Shown here in pieces: positions 25,241 through 36,145 of a stretch of 64,000 bases of DNA. Below the pieces are notes generated by a model. That model had not been told where the DNA came from. It searched no databases and saw only the letters and a program-made list of their open reading frames with translations. The DNA lies in assembly GCA_023213395.1 (NCBI GenBank), contig CM041465.1:31255741-31319740 (forward strand), given 5' to 3'. Position 1 is the first letter of the stretch. Every line of letters begins with the position of its first letter. The stretch is from Cycas panzhihuaensis (lineage: Eukaryota; Cycadophyta). The position numbers and the translations under genes were made by a program.

Positions 25241-26856
25241 TATGAGTGTTATTTTGGGAATAAAACTGACAATTATAGATCCTCATTAATAGAAAAAATA
25301 AGGAAATGAAAAGGAGAGCAATGAGATTAAGTCAGTTTTAAAGTAATCATAACATTTGTTTTGACTTAAACATTAATGCCAATAATTAAGAGGTGTAAAT
25401 TTTAATGATACACTTGAGAAATTAAGTCAAACATATAAGAATTTACATGTTTGTAACATCATTTATATTAAATAATAGTGATTTGATTATGTTTAATAAA
25501 CTACAAACATATTTGATAATTATATAAAAAATTGATGTAGTTAAGTATTGAATTTATCAAATAATTTAATGTATACTGAATTAAAGCAATAATCTTAAAA
25601 TAGTATAAAGAAAATTCTAAATTAAAATCATGTACCTTAACTTACCTAGTCATGATTAGAAGATTGATTTTAGGTGATATTTTATAAGTCAAGATGTCAT
25701 GTAAATGGCTCGAGTGATCAGTCAAAACGTCTCCATCTAAACCAAGAATTTGATGCATCTTCCAGAACTAAATTTTGACTCAGTATGAGGAAGTTATGGT
25801 CAAAAGTGTATAGATACCTCTTTTGTAAAATAGTAGGGGTTGAGAAATAGGGTTTTAAGCCCTTTCTAATATTGGAATAGGGTCACATGAGGAGCTCATA
25901 TGACCATGGATTGGCTAAAAAGGGGGGCTAGTGAATGGTTGACCTAAAAGTTTATTTCAATTTTATTTAATTTAATTGAAATATTAAAAAAATAAAATAT
26001 AACAATAGTGGCACATCTAAAATATGATTTAGACAAATTATAAGATTTTATGACTTTGCAACAAAAAGTTAAAAATATATTGGATTTAATAGGGATCTCA
26101 CATCCATTTGGATGTAAAAACGAATAAAAAAATTAACCCTAATTCAAGGGTTTCAATAGGTTTGTAGGTGGTGACAAATTTTGTGTCGATTTCTTCTGCA
26201 GATTTATGGAGAGGTTTGGAGACTTAGATTTTATTTTTTTGGCCTCTGCATAAAGACTACATAGTATCTTCAGTCTACATCTTTGTAACTTAGATTTAGG
26301 TCAGGCGATGCATTTATTTATAGATCTTTGTTGATGTGGCATCTACGTTTAATTTTTTTTTTTTTTGGTATTAAACAACTATGTCTATGTGTAGGTTAGA
26401 GATAGAGGGTTGTAATGTGATGGAAAGGAAACTAATCACATGCCCTTCTATCCTTCATTTTTGTAGCTTCTAGAATGCCTACTCCATCAAGCCACTTTAA
26501 ACTTCCTATTGATGCTCTCTTTACTTCAATGTTTAGGAGCAATGATGGGACTTTAAGGAGGCTATGGTAGGATGGACATCTTCGTTGTTGGACAACAACT
26601 GCAAAATGATGATGTTGATGAGCAGAACAATGGCATCCAGTTCAGACTTTGTTCATTGGTGTTTGGAACATAGACAACATGAGGACTATGGTTTTTTGCT
26701 TGGAACCTTCCTTTTAGGTGCTCTAATCCTAGTTAATAAATGGTAGTTGTTATCCTTCCAACCCTATGTGTACGACCATAGATGTGGCTTTGAGATAACA
26801 TTACAAAACCTTGTTTCCAAATGTTTATATCTTGGCAAATCTACTTCTAAATCCCT
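25241..26856 (-). other. Leader of copia E
   Basis: Untranslated leader between the primer site and gag, about 1.6 kb. On the minus strand it contains a phrase near 25,787-25,806 (CTTTTGACCATAACTTCCTC) resembling one in the family A leader at 2,715. A T-run lies at 26,349-26,366. The 60-codon open frame at 26,564-26,746 on the plus strand shows no known motif. Confidence 0.5.
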
Positions 26857-26868
26857 GCTCTGATATAA
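26857..26868 (-). other. Primer-binding site of copia E
   Basis: Directly next to the 5' LTR the minus strand reads TTATATCAGAGC, a slightly mutated form of TGGTATCAGAGC, complementary to the 3' end of initiator methionine tRNA. Confidence 0.75.
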
Positions 26869-27690
26869 TGTTAGAGGAAGGGCTTATGTGAAGTAGGAAA
26901 TAGATATAATAATCATCAAATAAATAATACTAAATCATTCACAAATTACAAATAGATTTAACAGGTGGAAAACCCCCTAGTAGGGATAGAAAACCACCTC
27001 ATAAATATAATATTTTATAATAATAATCAAGAATACTTTACAGAATTATCATGGTGAGGATCTCATCCTCCCTCTTTTATTTCAGATCAACCAGCTAGCC
27101 TATGTAACCTTGCATGGTGCAATCTATGCTTTATTTGTTTATCCTTACACTAACCAACTTGACTTCACCAAATGTGCATGAGGATGATTTAGATAGAAAT
27201 ACAAGTGGAGCTCATTAAAATGGATGATTGTCCATTTCATCAAACTTGGAGTAATAAATTAACTTTTAATTAAATAAATAATAACTTTAGAAAAGGAAAC
27301 ATTAGGAAAAGATTAATATTTCTGTTGGAGTATCCCGTCGAACCCTCAGGTGTTTCCAACCCATCCTTAATTGGCTTTGTAGGTGTCCTCGACCTGGGTC
27401 AAGCCTGGCATGTTTGTGGATTATGGAGGGATCAATTCCACTTGGGTCTTTTGGTTTAATGGTAACTTCAACATGGTATCAGAGCCAAGGCCAGTATTCG
27501 AATCACCTTAGGTTCAGCGTGGGGGTGGGTGTTGGAGTATCCCGCTAGACCCTTAGGTGTTTCTAACCCATCCTTAATCGACTCCGTGGGTGTCCTCGAC
27601 CTGGGTCGGGCCTGGCATGTTTTTGGGTTGTGGTAGGATCAATTCCATCTGGGTCTTTTAGTTTAATGGCAACTTCAACAATTTCTAATA
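26869..27690 (-). repeat. 5' LTR of copia E, interrupted by a TRIM
   Basis: The 5' LTR of E runs 26,869-27,322 and resumes with TAATA at 27,686-27,690. The interval 27,323-27,685 is the TRIM plus one duplicated copy of its target ATTTC. Removing it restores a 459-bp LTR, the same length as the 3' LTR. Confidence 0.9.
27323..27680 (+). mobile_element. TRIM element (358 bp), complete with TSD ATTTC
   Basis: A terminal-repeat retrotransposon in miniature. LTRs of 151 bp each (27,323-27,473 and 27,530-27,680) start TGTTGGAGTATCCCG and end AACTTCAACA. The internal region is only 56 bp. It consists of a perfect primer site TGGTATCAGAGCC (27,474-27,486), a short spacer and a polypurine tract GTGGGGGTGGG up to 27,529. 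Perfect 5-bp duplications ATTTC flank it (27,318-27,322 and 27,681-27,685). By eye the LTRs differ at about 22 of 151 positions, mostly transitions, so it is old. It encodes no protein and must have been mobilised by another element's enzymes. The LTR lacks recognisable 5S rRNA sequence, so it is not a Cassandra-type TRIM as far as I can see. Confidence 0.95.
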
Positions 27691-28381
27691 TGTTAAAAGA
27701 CGAGTTTGCTTGCAAATTGCTTTAACATTGTTGACTAGAATTTTGTGTCTGTAGCCATTGAAATTAATCAACCTTCACATGTAAAATATGGTATGTCATT
27801 TATATTCCTCTGCTTTGAAGATGAGACACACAAATGTGCATGAATTATTAAGAAGGATGTGTTTCTTCTAAGATCAAAGACAAGCATTTGGCTCCTACTG
27901 TTTTGGGGGGAAGGGTGATGAATTCGAGAAGAATACAATACTAGAGTAGAAGTTGAAGTCTATTAAATAAAAGAATCTAGAATATGACACATATATTAAT
28001 GATTTATGTGTGTCTTGATTTATCTCTATTCAAGGATCATAATAATAACCAGATGAAACAAGCATAAGTAACACTAGAATTAATGCAAAACATAATATCA
28101 TTCGAAAATATGGAATTGTTTCTGGTCCTCTTATAACCAGATGCATACCTAAATAGTACACAATAATTACTATCCTAGCATCATGCTTACTATAGCAAGA
28201 AAAACTATGCACACATACACACACATGCCTACTTCCTAAATTGACTTCCTTTTTATACAATAAAAAATGAGTGATTTAACCATTGTTTGTTACATGTGAA
28301 ATGGTATAATAGTTTTATACAAAACAACTTTAGTTATAGACAAAATGGTTGGTTTTGTTCACTTGCATTGAACTATGAACT
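27691..28381. other. Unassigned DNA
   Basis: No gene recognised. A purine run TTTTGGGGGGAAGGG at 27,901-27,915 resembles a polypurine tract and is followed by TG (TGATGAATTC), but no LTR pair can be drawn from it. A 76-codon open frame on the minus strand at 28,030-28,260 has no known motif. Confidence 0.4.
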
Positions 28382-28637
28382 AGTTGTCATTATGATATTA
28401 ATTATAATTTGGTCATAACCACAGTGTCAATTGCACCCTGGTCGTAATTGTTGCTCCAATAGTAACCTGGTCATAACTATAATCTCAACTACAACCTAGT
28501 TGTAACTATTATTCCAACTGTGAACTAGTCATGACTACAACCTTAACTGTGACCTGGTCATGACTGTGACATCAACTATGACTGCATCATAACTATAATA
28601 TCAATAGCTACTTGGTTGCAATCATAACTATGACCTA
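28382..28637. repeat. 29-bp minisatellite, about 8.5 degenerate units
   Basis: Eight consecutive units begin at 28,382, 28,411, 28,440, 28,469, 28,498, 28,527, 28,556 and 28,585, exactly 29 bp apart, followed by a shortened unit. A consensus is GGTCATAACTATAATCTCAA followed by CTATGACCT. Units differ at many positions but the register never slips until the last, so this is an old array evolving by substitution. Confidence 0.9.
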
Positions 28638-30106
28638 GTATATATGTGCAACTTCACCTACACACGTATCTTCCTTGTCACAAATTCAATGAGTGCCCTT
28701 ACTCATTTCCAAATTTCAAAAATTTTATTGTAACTCCTTCCCCCCAAAATTTTTGGACTACAACCATCGTGCTTCTTCTCTTTCCTTACATAACTTATTC
28801 ATTAATTTCTATACATATATGAAGTTTGGCCACACAATAGTAGGTGGTACTTGTACCCCTTAAGATTGTCAATGATCAAATAAAATATCAACATCACATA
28901 GCACATCTAATTGTGCCAAAGTAGGTTTCTCTCTAAAATATATATGTTTAATTTCTTCCATAAGTTCATTTTTTATTTGTTTAATCATACTCAAATCTTG
29001 ATGTAGTTGATAAATTTTACTCCAAATTTATTGGTATGCATGGCTTCCTCTTAGTTTTCTAGAATCCAAGCCCCTAACTTATATATGACCTCATATAACC
29101 TAGGGGGAATGTCTTATTTATAGTTGGCTTTGAATACCTGCATCTAGTGATTTACAACATACATGTCTTTTACCCAATCCATAATACATTAAAAAAAAAT
29201 CTAAATGGGCTTTAGTAGTGGCTAGTTTCTACTCCAACTTTCATATCCTTTGCATGTTAGGAAGAGGTCTATTGGTCCTCTACTCCAATTTAGTTACCAA
29301 TTTTCAAGTGACCTTTGCCAAGAAAGATGTCTTCCACTATGAGATATCTTAGGGATCATAAGACATTAGGTCTAAGCCTTCTTCTAAAATATCTCTATAA
29401 GGATCAAAATTAACTTCTAGTGGCTAACTATTTAATTGTTTCAAAATTTTGTATCATCTCTTTATTACAATGAGCTTCCTCCCTTTTGGTATTTTTCTTC
29501 AATACATTTCAATATTATTGGTGTGGTTGTTTGTGACAATGTTGTAGGTCTATTAACTTCTTCCTCTACAATGTTGTAGGTCTATTTCCTATTCTAATTT
29601 CTACCTTTTTTTATCTCTTTTTCCTCATCTTTTCTCTTTTAGTCATGGACCTACATCCTAGTCCAAGTTTGCAAGGTTGCCTCTTCTCATACTTTCTTAT
29701 CTTCTTCTTCTTCTTCTCCTATTGGACATGATTGTGGGTTTCTAGGCTAGCACTACTGTTGAATCTAAGTCTTTTCCTTCTTATGCAATCTCACTAGTGG
29801 CATCAAACCATACCTTCATTCCATGTTAAACATTTTAGTCCATTTTACTAACATGGATTGTCCTTCATCCACTGATAGAAGTTTAATACTTGGACACTAA
29901 GAAAATAGTAACCCTTAGAGCAAAGTTGGGTAGAAAAACATGATAGATTATATAGTGTTCCTTAGATTCTCTATATTTTTTAAGAATCCATTAGAAACAA
30001 ATTTAGCCTAATTAAACTTTTATCCTTTTAAAACCTTTATCAACATGGAATGCAAATGGCTTGGAACAAAATGGCTTTTTTGTCTTAATATAACTCTAGT
30101 AAATAA
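28638..30106 (-). other. Unassigned, probably gypsy 3' region
   Basis: No coding sequence seen. It lies downstream (minus strand) of the gypsy integrase remnant and could be its long 3' untranslated region, but no 3' LTR is identified. CCTTCCCCCCAAAA at 28,736-28,749 is a polypurine-like run on the minus strand. A (CTT)n microsatellite occupies about 29,698-29,718. Confidence 0.35.
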
Positions 30107-32099
30107 AAAGTATACAAGATACTGCATTTGATTCAAAGAAATTCTTGAAATTTGGATTCTTGAACTTGAGACATTGAACTTCTTTGCTCTGATCTGGTAT
30201 GCTACTTATTCCCTAAAAAAATGTTTATCTTTAGGGTATCTGGTCCTTCATTCAGTAATCTAGTTAGTCACATAATTGCTTCAAGCAAATAATCAATTAG
30301 GGAGGGTCATTAAGCTATCATTACAGTTATGACTATCAGAAAATTTAAAATGAATAGAAAAATGCCTACCCAAATGTATTGTTCAAATCCTATGGTTATC
30401 AAATTCTTTCTCTAGGAATCCTCTGGTGGTATTTTTGACCATTACTTGTGAATCTACTTATTGTCTAATTCACAAAATCCCATCGTAAGTTGTTGTAGTT
30501 CACTGGTCTCCATTATTTGCATTATATTTTGCTTAATGTTTTTCACTTATGTAAAGGTAAATATCAATGAGGTCTAAGCTAAAGTTTTCTTTGGTAGGAG
30601 GAACTATTAATAATCAATTGATATCAGAGTTTTGTAAGGCAATAAATTAATAAAATAATTTCCTTCGAGTAGCAATAATGACTCATTGTGCATGTCATTT
30701 CTTCTTACATCCTTATTATCATAAAGATACTTGTTAAAATTGTAATCACATCATATTAAATAATGGATTATAACCATTTAATAGCAACCATTGATCCACT
30801 TTGATGATTACAACCAAGGTCATTATCGACGATCACAATCTTCCTCAAATCCACATCCCTTTCATAAGTTATCCTTATGATGATTAAAATGTTTACTATC
30901 CTCATGATTTACAGCTTTTTTTTTTTTTACCTTATTATATATGGCTTCAACCGAATTACATTGATCACCTTTCGTAATAGGATTCCAATGAGTTGTCTAA
31001 GCTAAACCACTATATTTTTCAAAATGTGATTTACCTTATATGGTCATTACCATCATAATTTTATTTTTTCAAGTTTTATTCAGAATTTTCTATCATGCAT
31101 TACTACCAAATCTCCTTCCTTGAATTGCAATGTTTATAAATGTCAATCATGCCATGCTTTTTACCTTTTCTTCTCTGCTTTAAATTTGTACAAAGCTCTC
31201 ACTCTTCGCTCATCAAGCTTTAAGAGCTCCACAATCCTTTGGTCTCAAGAATCTTGCTCTTGCATTTGTAGTTGAACCACTACTGCCATACTTTTAGCCT
31301 AAAATTCTAGTGGAAGTACAACTTCCAAATCATATACTAACTAGAACATAGTCTATTATAAGGTCTTTTGATCATTATTCTATCTGAACAAAGGATAGAT
31401 TGCAAGTGTTCCACCCAATCGATCCTTACTTCACTTTAAATTTTAGACAAAAGTCACTTTAAAATTTTGTTAATACTTTCTACTTAATTATTAGTCCTGG
31501 GATAATAAGGAGAGGACTAGTATTGTTGGATCATAAATTCATTTATAAGATGTTTTATGGTACTATTAAAAAAACTACCACCTTTATCTGACATTATTTC
31601 TAAGGGGTAACCAAAATGAATAATAATTATTTTATATAAAAACTTGGTTGTACTCCTAGTATCACAAGTTCTTATTAGTCATACTTCTATATATTTAGTT
31701 AGGAAATCTATGGATACTAGAATATACCTTGCATTGGTTCTCTTATTTGGGAGACAAATAGGTCCTATAAAGTCTAGTTCCTATTTTTAAATGGACCCTA
31801 AGCTAATATCAGACATAAGGGTATAAAGTGACATTTCCATGGCATACCCATATGTTGGTAGATGTAACAGCTTCAAACTCATTTCTTAGTGTCCTCAAAC
31901 AATGTTGGCCACTATAATCCTACAAGTAGAATCTTTTGTATTATTGATTTGGTGCTATGATGTTTTGTTATCACCCTTTCATGGGATTCCCTTATTACTA
32001 CATCCATCTCATACTCTAATATACATCTTTATAATACTCAGTCTAGTCTAAGTTTATACATCATTCCTTGCACCAATTAAAATTAAAATATTTTTTTAA
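30107..32099 (-). pseudogene. Gypsy integrase and 3' flank, copy A (duplicate of 36,855-38,840)
   Basis: Minus-strand remnant of a Ty3/gypsy element. Integrase text spans about 30,930-32,090: a start resembling WPTLFEDTKK-type sequence (decayed), then a core with a D-K-G-G/D-Q-G-G type second catalytic aspartate near 31,590 and N-x-x-V-E-S-like text holding the catalytic glutamate near 31,480. An EGDLVVMHD-like C-terminal region and PYIA..K text follow near 30,930-31,110. The rest (30,107-30,930) is non-coding. The whole interval aligns base for base with 36,855-38,840. The alignment stops abruptly at 32,099, where family A leader DNA begins, and at the left it stops at the position equal to the family A insertion point at 36,855. 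Confidence 0.8.
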
Positions 32100-32931
32100 T
32101 ATGCACCAAAACTTGGGCTGAATATGCACCAAAACTTGTAGATCTAAAAAAAGAACTTGAAAAAATGGTTAAATATATGATAATATGTACATATCTAAAA
32201 GAAAACTTTAATAAATATTATAGATCTAAAGTAAGTATTGTAGATCTAAAGTAAATATTGCATATCTGTAGCCAATATTGTAGATCTAAAGCAAATATTA
32301 TAGATCTGAAATAAATAAACCAAAAAAGGTGAAATAATTAATAAAATAAGCATATCTAAAAAATATATAGCAGATCTAAAGAAAACTTGAATAAATATTA
32401 CAGATCTAAAGTAAATATTACAGATCTGTAGTAAATATTATAGATATAAACAAAATAAGCTAAAAAAATGGTGAAATATTTGATAAAATAAGCAGATCTG
32501 AAGAATATATAGTAGATCTAAAAAAAAACTTTGAATAAATATTGCTCACAGTTGTGCTCCTGCACAGATCTATAAAAAGTATTAGATAAATAGACAAAAT
32601 ATGCTTGAAATATGTCAAATATTTGATAGAAATATATAAAACTTATTGATAAAAACTCTGTAGAGTGATAAAAAAACTCGATATTTATTGTTTCTAGCTA
32701 TGAACCTACATAGATTTGAAAAAAAAATCTGAAATATATTTGTTATATCACAAGTAAAACTCAAGAATAATCAAATATGATAAAAAATAATGTAAGAAAT
32801 TACTAATAAACTTTACAAAAAATGAATATAACTAATATTTGCTAGCTTGAGAGTAGATCTGCCTAAAATACTAATAAATCTTCCTTCTTCTTAAAAAAAC
32901 TTCAAATGGAGATGCAACAACCTAGCAATCT
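32100..32931 (-). other. Family A element leader, AGATCT-rich repeats (part 1)
   Basis: Internal leader of the family A element whose 5' LTR is at 36,447-36,854. The two parts are separated by insertion of element B. It has no coding capacity. From about 32,160 to 32,560 the phrase TAGATCTAAAGTAAATATT recurs many times with substitutions, and a longer unit containing a GTGAAATATTTGATAAAATAAGC-like segment recurs three times at intervals of about 140-160 bp. Similar but less repetitive leader DNA lies at 61,838-62,250 next to another family A LTR. The gag and 3' LTR expected further left are missing. Confidence 0.65.
32927..32931. repeat. TSD AATCT of element B, left copy
   Basis: AATCT at 32,927-32,931 equals AATCT at 36,426-36,430, flanking element B exactly. 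Confidence 0.93.
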
Positions 32932-33211
32932 TATTAGGATTAGTAATGTAACAAGCATATCAAACCCTAATGGTGAGCAACAAAAAGATGAAGTATGTAT
33001 AAAATAGACATCATGTTGGAGAATTGGCCAAAACTCAATTATGAATAAATAAGAGTACATACTTATAGTACAACCTCACCACTAGAGAGAGAACCCCATT
33101 GGACTACTTAGAGGTGGCACACATATCAAGGTGGCCCACAACTCTAATATAAAATACAAAAGATAGAGAGAGTTTACATAGGGCTAATGGAATTAAGTAT
33201 TACACCCAACA
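32932..33211 (-). repeat. 3' LTR of element B (280 bp)
   Basis: 280 bp, the same length as the partner at 36,146-36,425. I count about 10 differences between them, nine of them transitions. Minus-strand start is TGTTGGGTGTAATAC. It is preceded on that strand by the polypurine tract TATAGGGGGGAA (33,212-33,223). Confidence 0.95.
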
Positions 33212-34329
33212 TTCCCCCCTATAATAGTCAATTACATAAATGTCGTCACTTCAATGAAGCTCAAGTCTCCAAAAAGTTGCTAGATCATAACCGCTACTGC
33301 ACTGAATAAGAAAGCTGCTAAAGTCCATATGAAGTGGAGTCCATCTATCGGAATGTATGGGTTATCAGCTGCTGCAACCGCCAGTTGGGTAGGAACTCCC
33401 TTTGTATACGTGGATCAATTAGGAGCTGGCAAGAGTAGTTGTATAAGGTCCCACCCCTTGCTCATATGGGAGTGTAAACAGGAAAAGATATATATAAGAA
33501 ACACATGGCACATGGCACATGGCAGACAAGAGTAGCTTCTAAAAGTGTGTCCTACCTCTTGCTCAATAGGACTAGCACTTCTTTGGCATCTAATAGCCGA
33601 AAATACAATGGCACTATGGCCTCAAACATGCCACATGGGCTAAAAGGATGCCTCATTGGGCTAACAACTTACCACCATGGGCAAAAATAACTAGCATTAG
33701 AAATTTTTACATGACTGAAAAATAATATGTGACTTGTGTAGCATATGTGACTCTCTCTCATAAATGAAGTACAATATGATCACAATGGGTTCTTCAAGAG
33801 CTAAAAAGAAGTCCATAGTACATGTCATCCCCTTTATTTGGGGTACATTATATCAAGAAGCCTTGAAAATGCAATATGTGCCTGAAGAAACTAAAAAAAA
33901 ATGAAGATAAATAAGAACTTGTAATTTTGAACTTAAAAATCTCCATGAAAACAGCTCCAAAATGTGTCAAATGACCTGTCAGATGGAAGGTCTCTCTGTT
34001 ACGGATCCAACACAATAGACGGAATTGAAATTGGACCTCCCAATCTTAAGATACAGTTAAAAAGGTGACAGGTACTCCTTAGTAATGTTGAAACTTAATG
34101 AAATAAAGATTAGCCCCCTCCATAAGCTGGTAGCTGGTCATATAAGCCCACCATGTGACCAAGGCTAAAGTGAAGAGGGGCTAGATAGATCTGAAATAAT
34201 TATCTAATATGATTTAATTGATTTTTCCAAATCGAAAAAAAAACTTCTTAATAATAATTCGCATCTGTGCATTCAAAACATTATATGCCAAAATAAAATA
34301 TTAATTAAAAACAACCCTATTAGGGTTTC

Positions 34330-35240
34330 TGCACCATTTTGAGAGGGCTACCATCATTGGTGTTTGTAGGTCTGTGACCATGAAGAAGGGTCGTCACCAT
34401 GGATGAAGCAGGTCATGAGGTGCTACACCATAGAAGCTGTTGAGTAGGGCTGTCACTGCCATGGATGTGCAGGTCGAACACCAGAGCTGAAGCTTGCCAA
34501 GGATGAGTTGCAGGTTTTCTTTTTTAAAGGTACTGAGGTTCATTGTCATTATTTTGGAAGAAGGCCCAAATTTATGTCTGTAGAACTATGTTGTAGGTGA
34601 GCTACGATAGGGTTTCATTAAGCAACTGTCTCCATTTTGTCTACTGAAGGGTTGTTGAGAATAGATACGGCATCTTCCATAAAGGAGGACAGCATATTTG
34701 AGGATGACGAGCTTGCCCACATGTCTACCAAAGATCTCATCATACGATCCCGTGTGCTTGATAACCAAATTCACAGTATCAAGGATGAGGTGCAGGCTAA
34801 AAGATGTGGAGACGCCATCGATGCCATGTATGAGTTTGTAGGTCGAAGAAGGAGTGCCAAGAACCGAGCCCCCGTTGAACAGATGAATATGCAGGAGAAA
34901 ACGCCATGGCAGAGAAGTGATGGAGACGTGTCTGTGATCTTCATAGAATGCAGGTTTCGTCAATGGTGAGGGTGATCTCTTCATCACCACAGATGCAAGT
35001 CAACGTACAAGATGACAGGCTCCAAGTAAAGTCAAAGATTACAAGGCATCTTTACACTTCCTTTGCCATTTAGATGTGACGCCATGAGTTTGTAGGGTCT
35101 AGCAATGGACTGGTCAAAAATCGCATAGTGGCAGGTTGGAACCGTTCGCTAGTTCTAAGAGATGCTATTAAATGTTTGTAGGTTTGCCATGACTGAAATT
35201 AAAAGAATAGAAGTCGCCATGATTGAAGTAGCTGCAACCA
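34330..35240. repeat. Degenerate dispersed repeat inside element B
   Basis: A phrase of the form GTTTGTAGGTC, followed within a few tens of bases by GTCGCCATG or GTCACCATGGATG, recurs at about 34,361, 34,450, 34,590, 34,812, 35,070 and 35,178 with variable spacing. The RPT5-like segment lies between two of these occurrences, and the phrase resumes directly after it. No function is known. Confidence 0.55.
34685..34795 (+). pseudogene. RPT5-like (26S proteasome ATPase 6A) N-terminal fragment, captured
   Basis: On the plus strand, opposite to the host element, 37 codons read E-D-S-I-F-E-D-D-E-L-A-H-M-S-T-K-D-L and then R-S-R-V-L-D-N-Q-I. They continue with a short K-D-E-V-Q segment. From memory of the family, plant RPT5 begins with a closely similar text (FEEDQLASMSTED, then a TRLLDNEI segment and K-E-D-A-Q). 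I count about 16 identities in 33 ungapped positions. RPT5 is a AAA-ATPase subunit of the 26S proteasome base, and this part precedes its coiled coil. After the Q the similarity stops and the element's own repeated phrase resumes, so only an exon-sized piece is present. The wider frame (34,637-34,969) begins at TTG and has no proper start. I infer a transduplicated gene fragment, not a working gene. A chance match is possible but unlikely given the ungapped run. Confidence 0.6.
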
Positions 35241-36127
35241 TTATTTGCTCTTTTAAAACATGGAGACATCTGTGATTACTGTCTCAACTAGAAACCATGC
35301 TGAAGTTTCAATTTTCTGAGCAATCTCCCTACCCAATATTCACTCAAATATTAACAAGACCAACCTATGCCTCAAACAACAAGCCAAGGAACATCTTCCA
35401 GCCCATTGTACATAAGTTAAAGCCTACTTTGGAGGCAGAGCTAGAGCCATGTCGAGAGAAAACAAGAGACAGCAATGGTGAAAGGAGCCCCATTAGCAGC
35501 CACTAGAGCCCAACTCGAACACCACTAATCATGGCAGCTTTCTTCTTTTTTTTATTTATTTTTTTAATACATAAGAATATAGGCCAGATTTGAAGGCCTT
35601 GAATACAATTTTTTTGAGCATAAGGAAAGTACATATCAATAAAAATATATGTATAACCTATAAATCTATAAATCTTTTGAAAATGGAGTCTCTTCTAGCT
35701 TCCGGATAGTAAGAAGCACTCTCTCAATTGCTGTTAACTGTTCCTGCAACACTCTATCCACTGACATGCAAAGGAAGCAATTAGACAGGAATTGAATCTG
35801 CACAAAGAATTTGGTGGACTTTCACCTGGATGCAAATTTATTGTGGTACCACATGTGGAGAAAAAGTCCACTTGACCAGCATCAACAAGCTTCAAACAGC
35901 CACAAAATTTTAAAATGGGTTTGAAAACAGCCTCTCATCAACATCAAAATAGCCCTTCAAAACTTGATAATAGTCCCATAACAAAATATGTATCAGATAT
36001 AACTTGAAATGATCTTCAACTTGACAAAGTCATGAAACAGGCACATCAAAAAATTTACAAGGCTTGAAAGCTCAAAAACATGAATGACATGTACTAGGAT
36101 TTGCAAGAAATGTCTCCAAGGATTAAA

Positions 36128-36145
36128 CCTTGGGCTCTGATACCA
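36128..36145 (-). other. Primer-binding site of element B
   Basis: Minus strand reads TGGTATCAGAGCCCAAGG immediately next to the 5' LTR, a perfect match to the initiator-Met-tRNA primer site TGGTATCAGAGCC over its first 13 bases except the last. Confidence 0.92.

Larger units (their letters stand above)
20546..27690 (-). mobile_element. Copia element E, complete but decayed, carrying a TRIM
   Basis: A minus-strand Ty1/copia retrotransposon with two 459-bp LTRs, an initiator-Met-type primer site, gag, protease, integrase, reverse transcriptase and RNase H in copia order, and a polypurine tract. Its 5' LTR was later hit by a 358-bp TRIM. Without that insertion the element is about 6.8 kb. I could not confirm a target-site duplication: the flanks read TATTG and TGTTA. 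Stops and frameshifts are frequent, so it is a fossil. Confidence 0.9.

Noticed and set aside
27323-27680. Possible Cassandra-type TRIM (5S rRNA in the LTR)
   Set aside because: I see no 5S internal promoter boxes in the 151-bp LTR; called a plain TRIM.
20541-27695. 5-bp target duplication around copia E
   Set aside because: Flanks read TATTG and TGTTA; the match is too poor to claim.
28382-28637. CRISPR-like array because of regular spacing
   Set aside because: The whole 29-bp unit is degenerate with no separate constant repeat and unique spacer, and the context is a plant genome.
34586-34990. 134-codon minus-strand frame in element B
   Set aside because: It is the antisense shadow of the RPT5-like segment and shows no family motif; the plus-strand reading carries the recognisable text.
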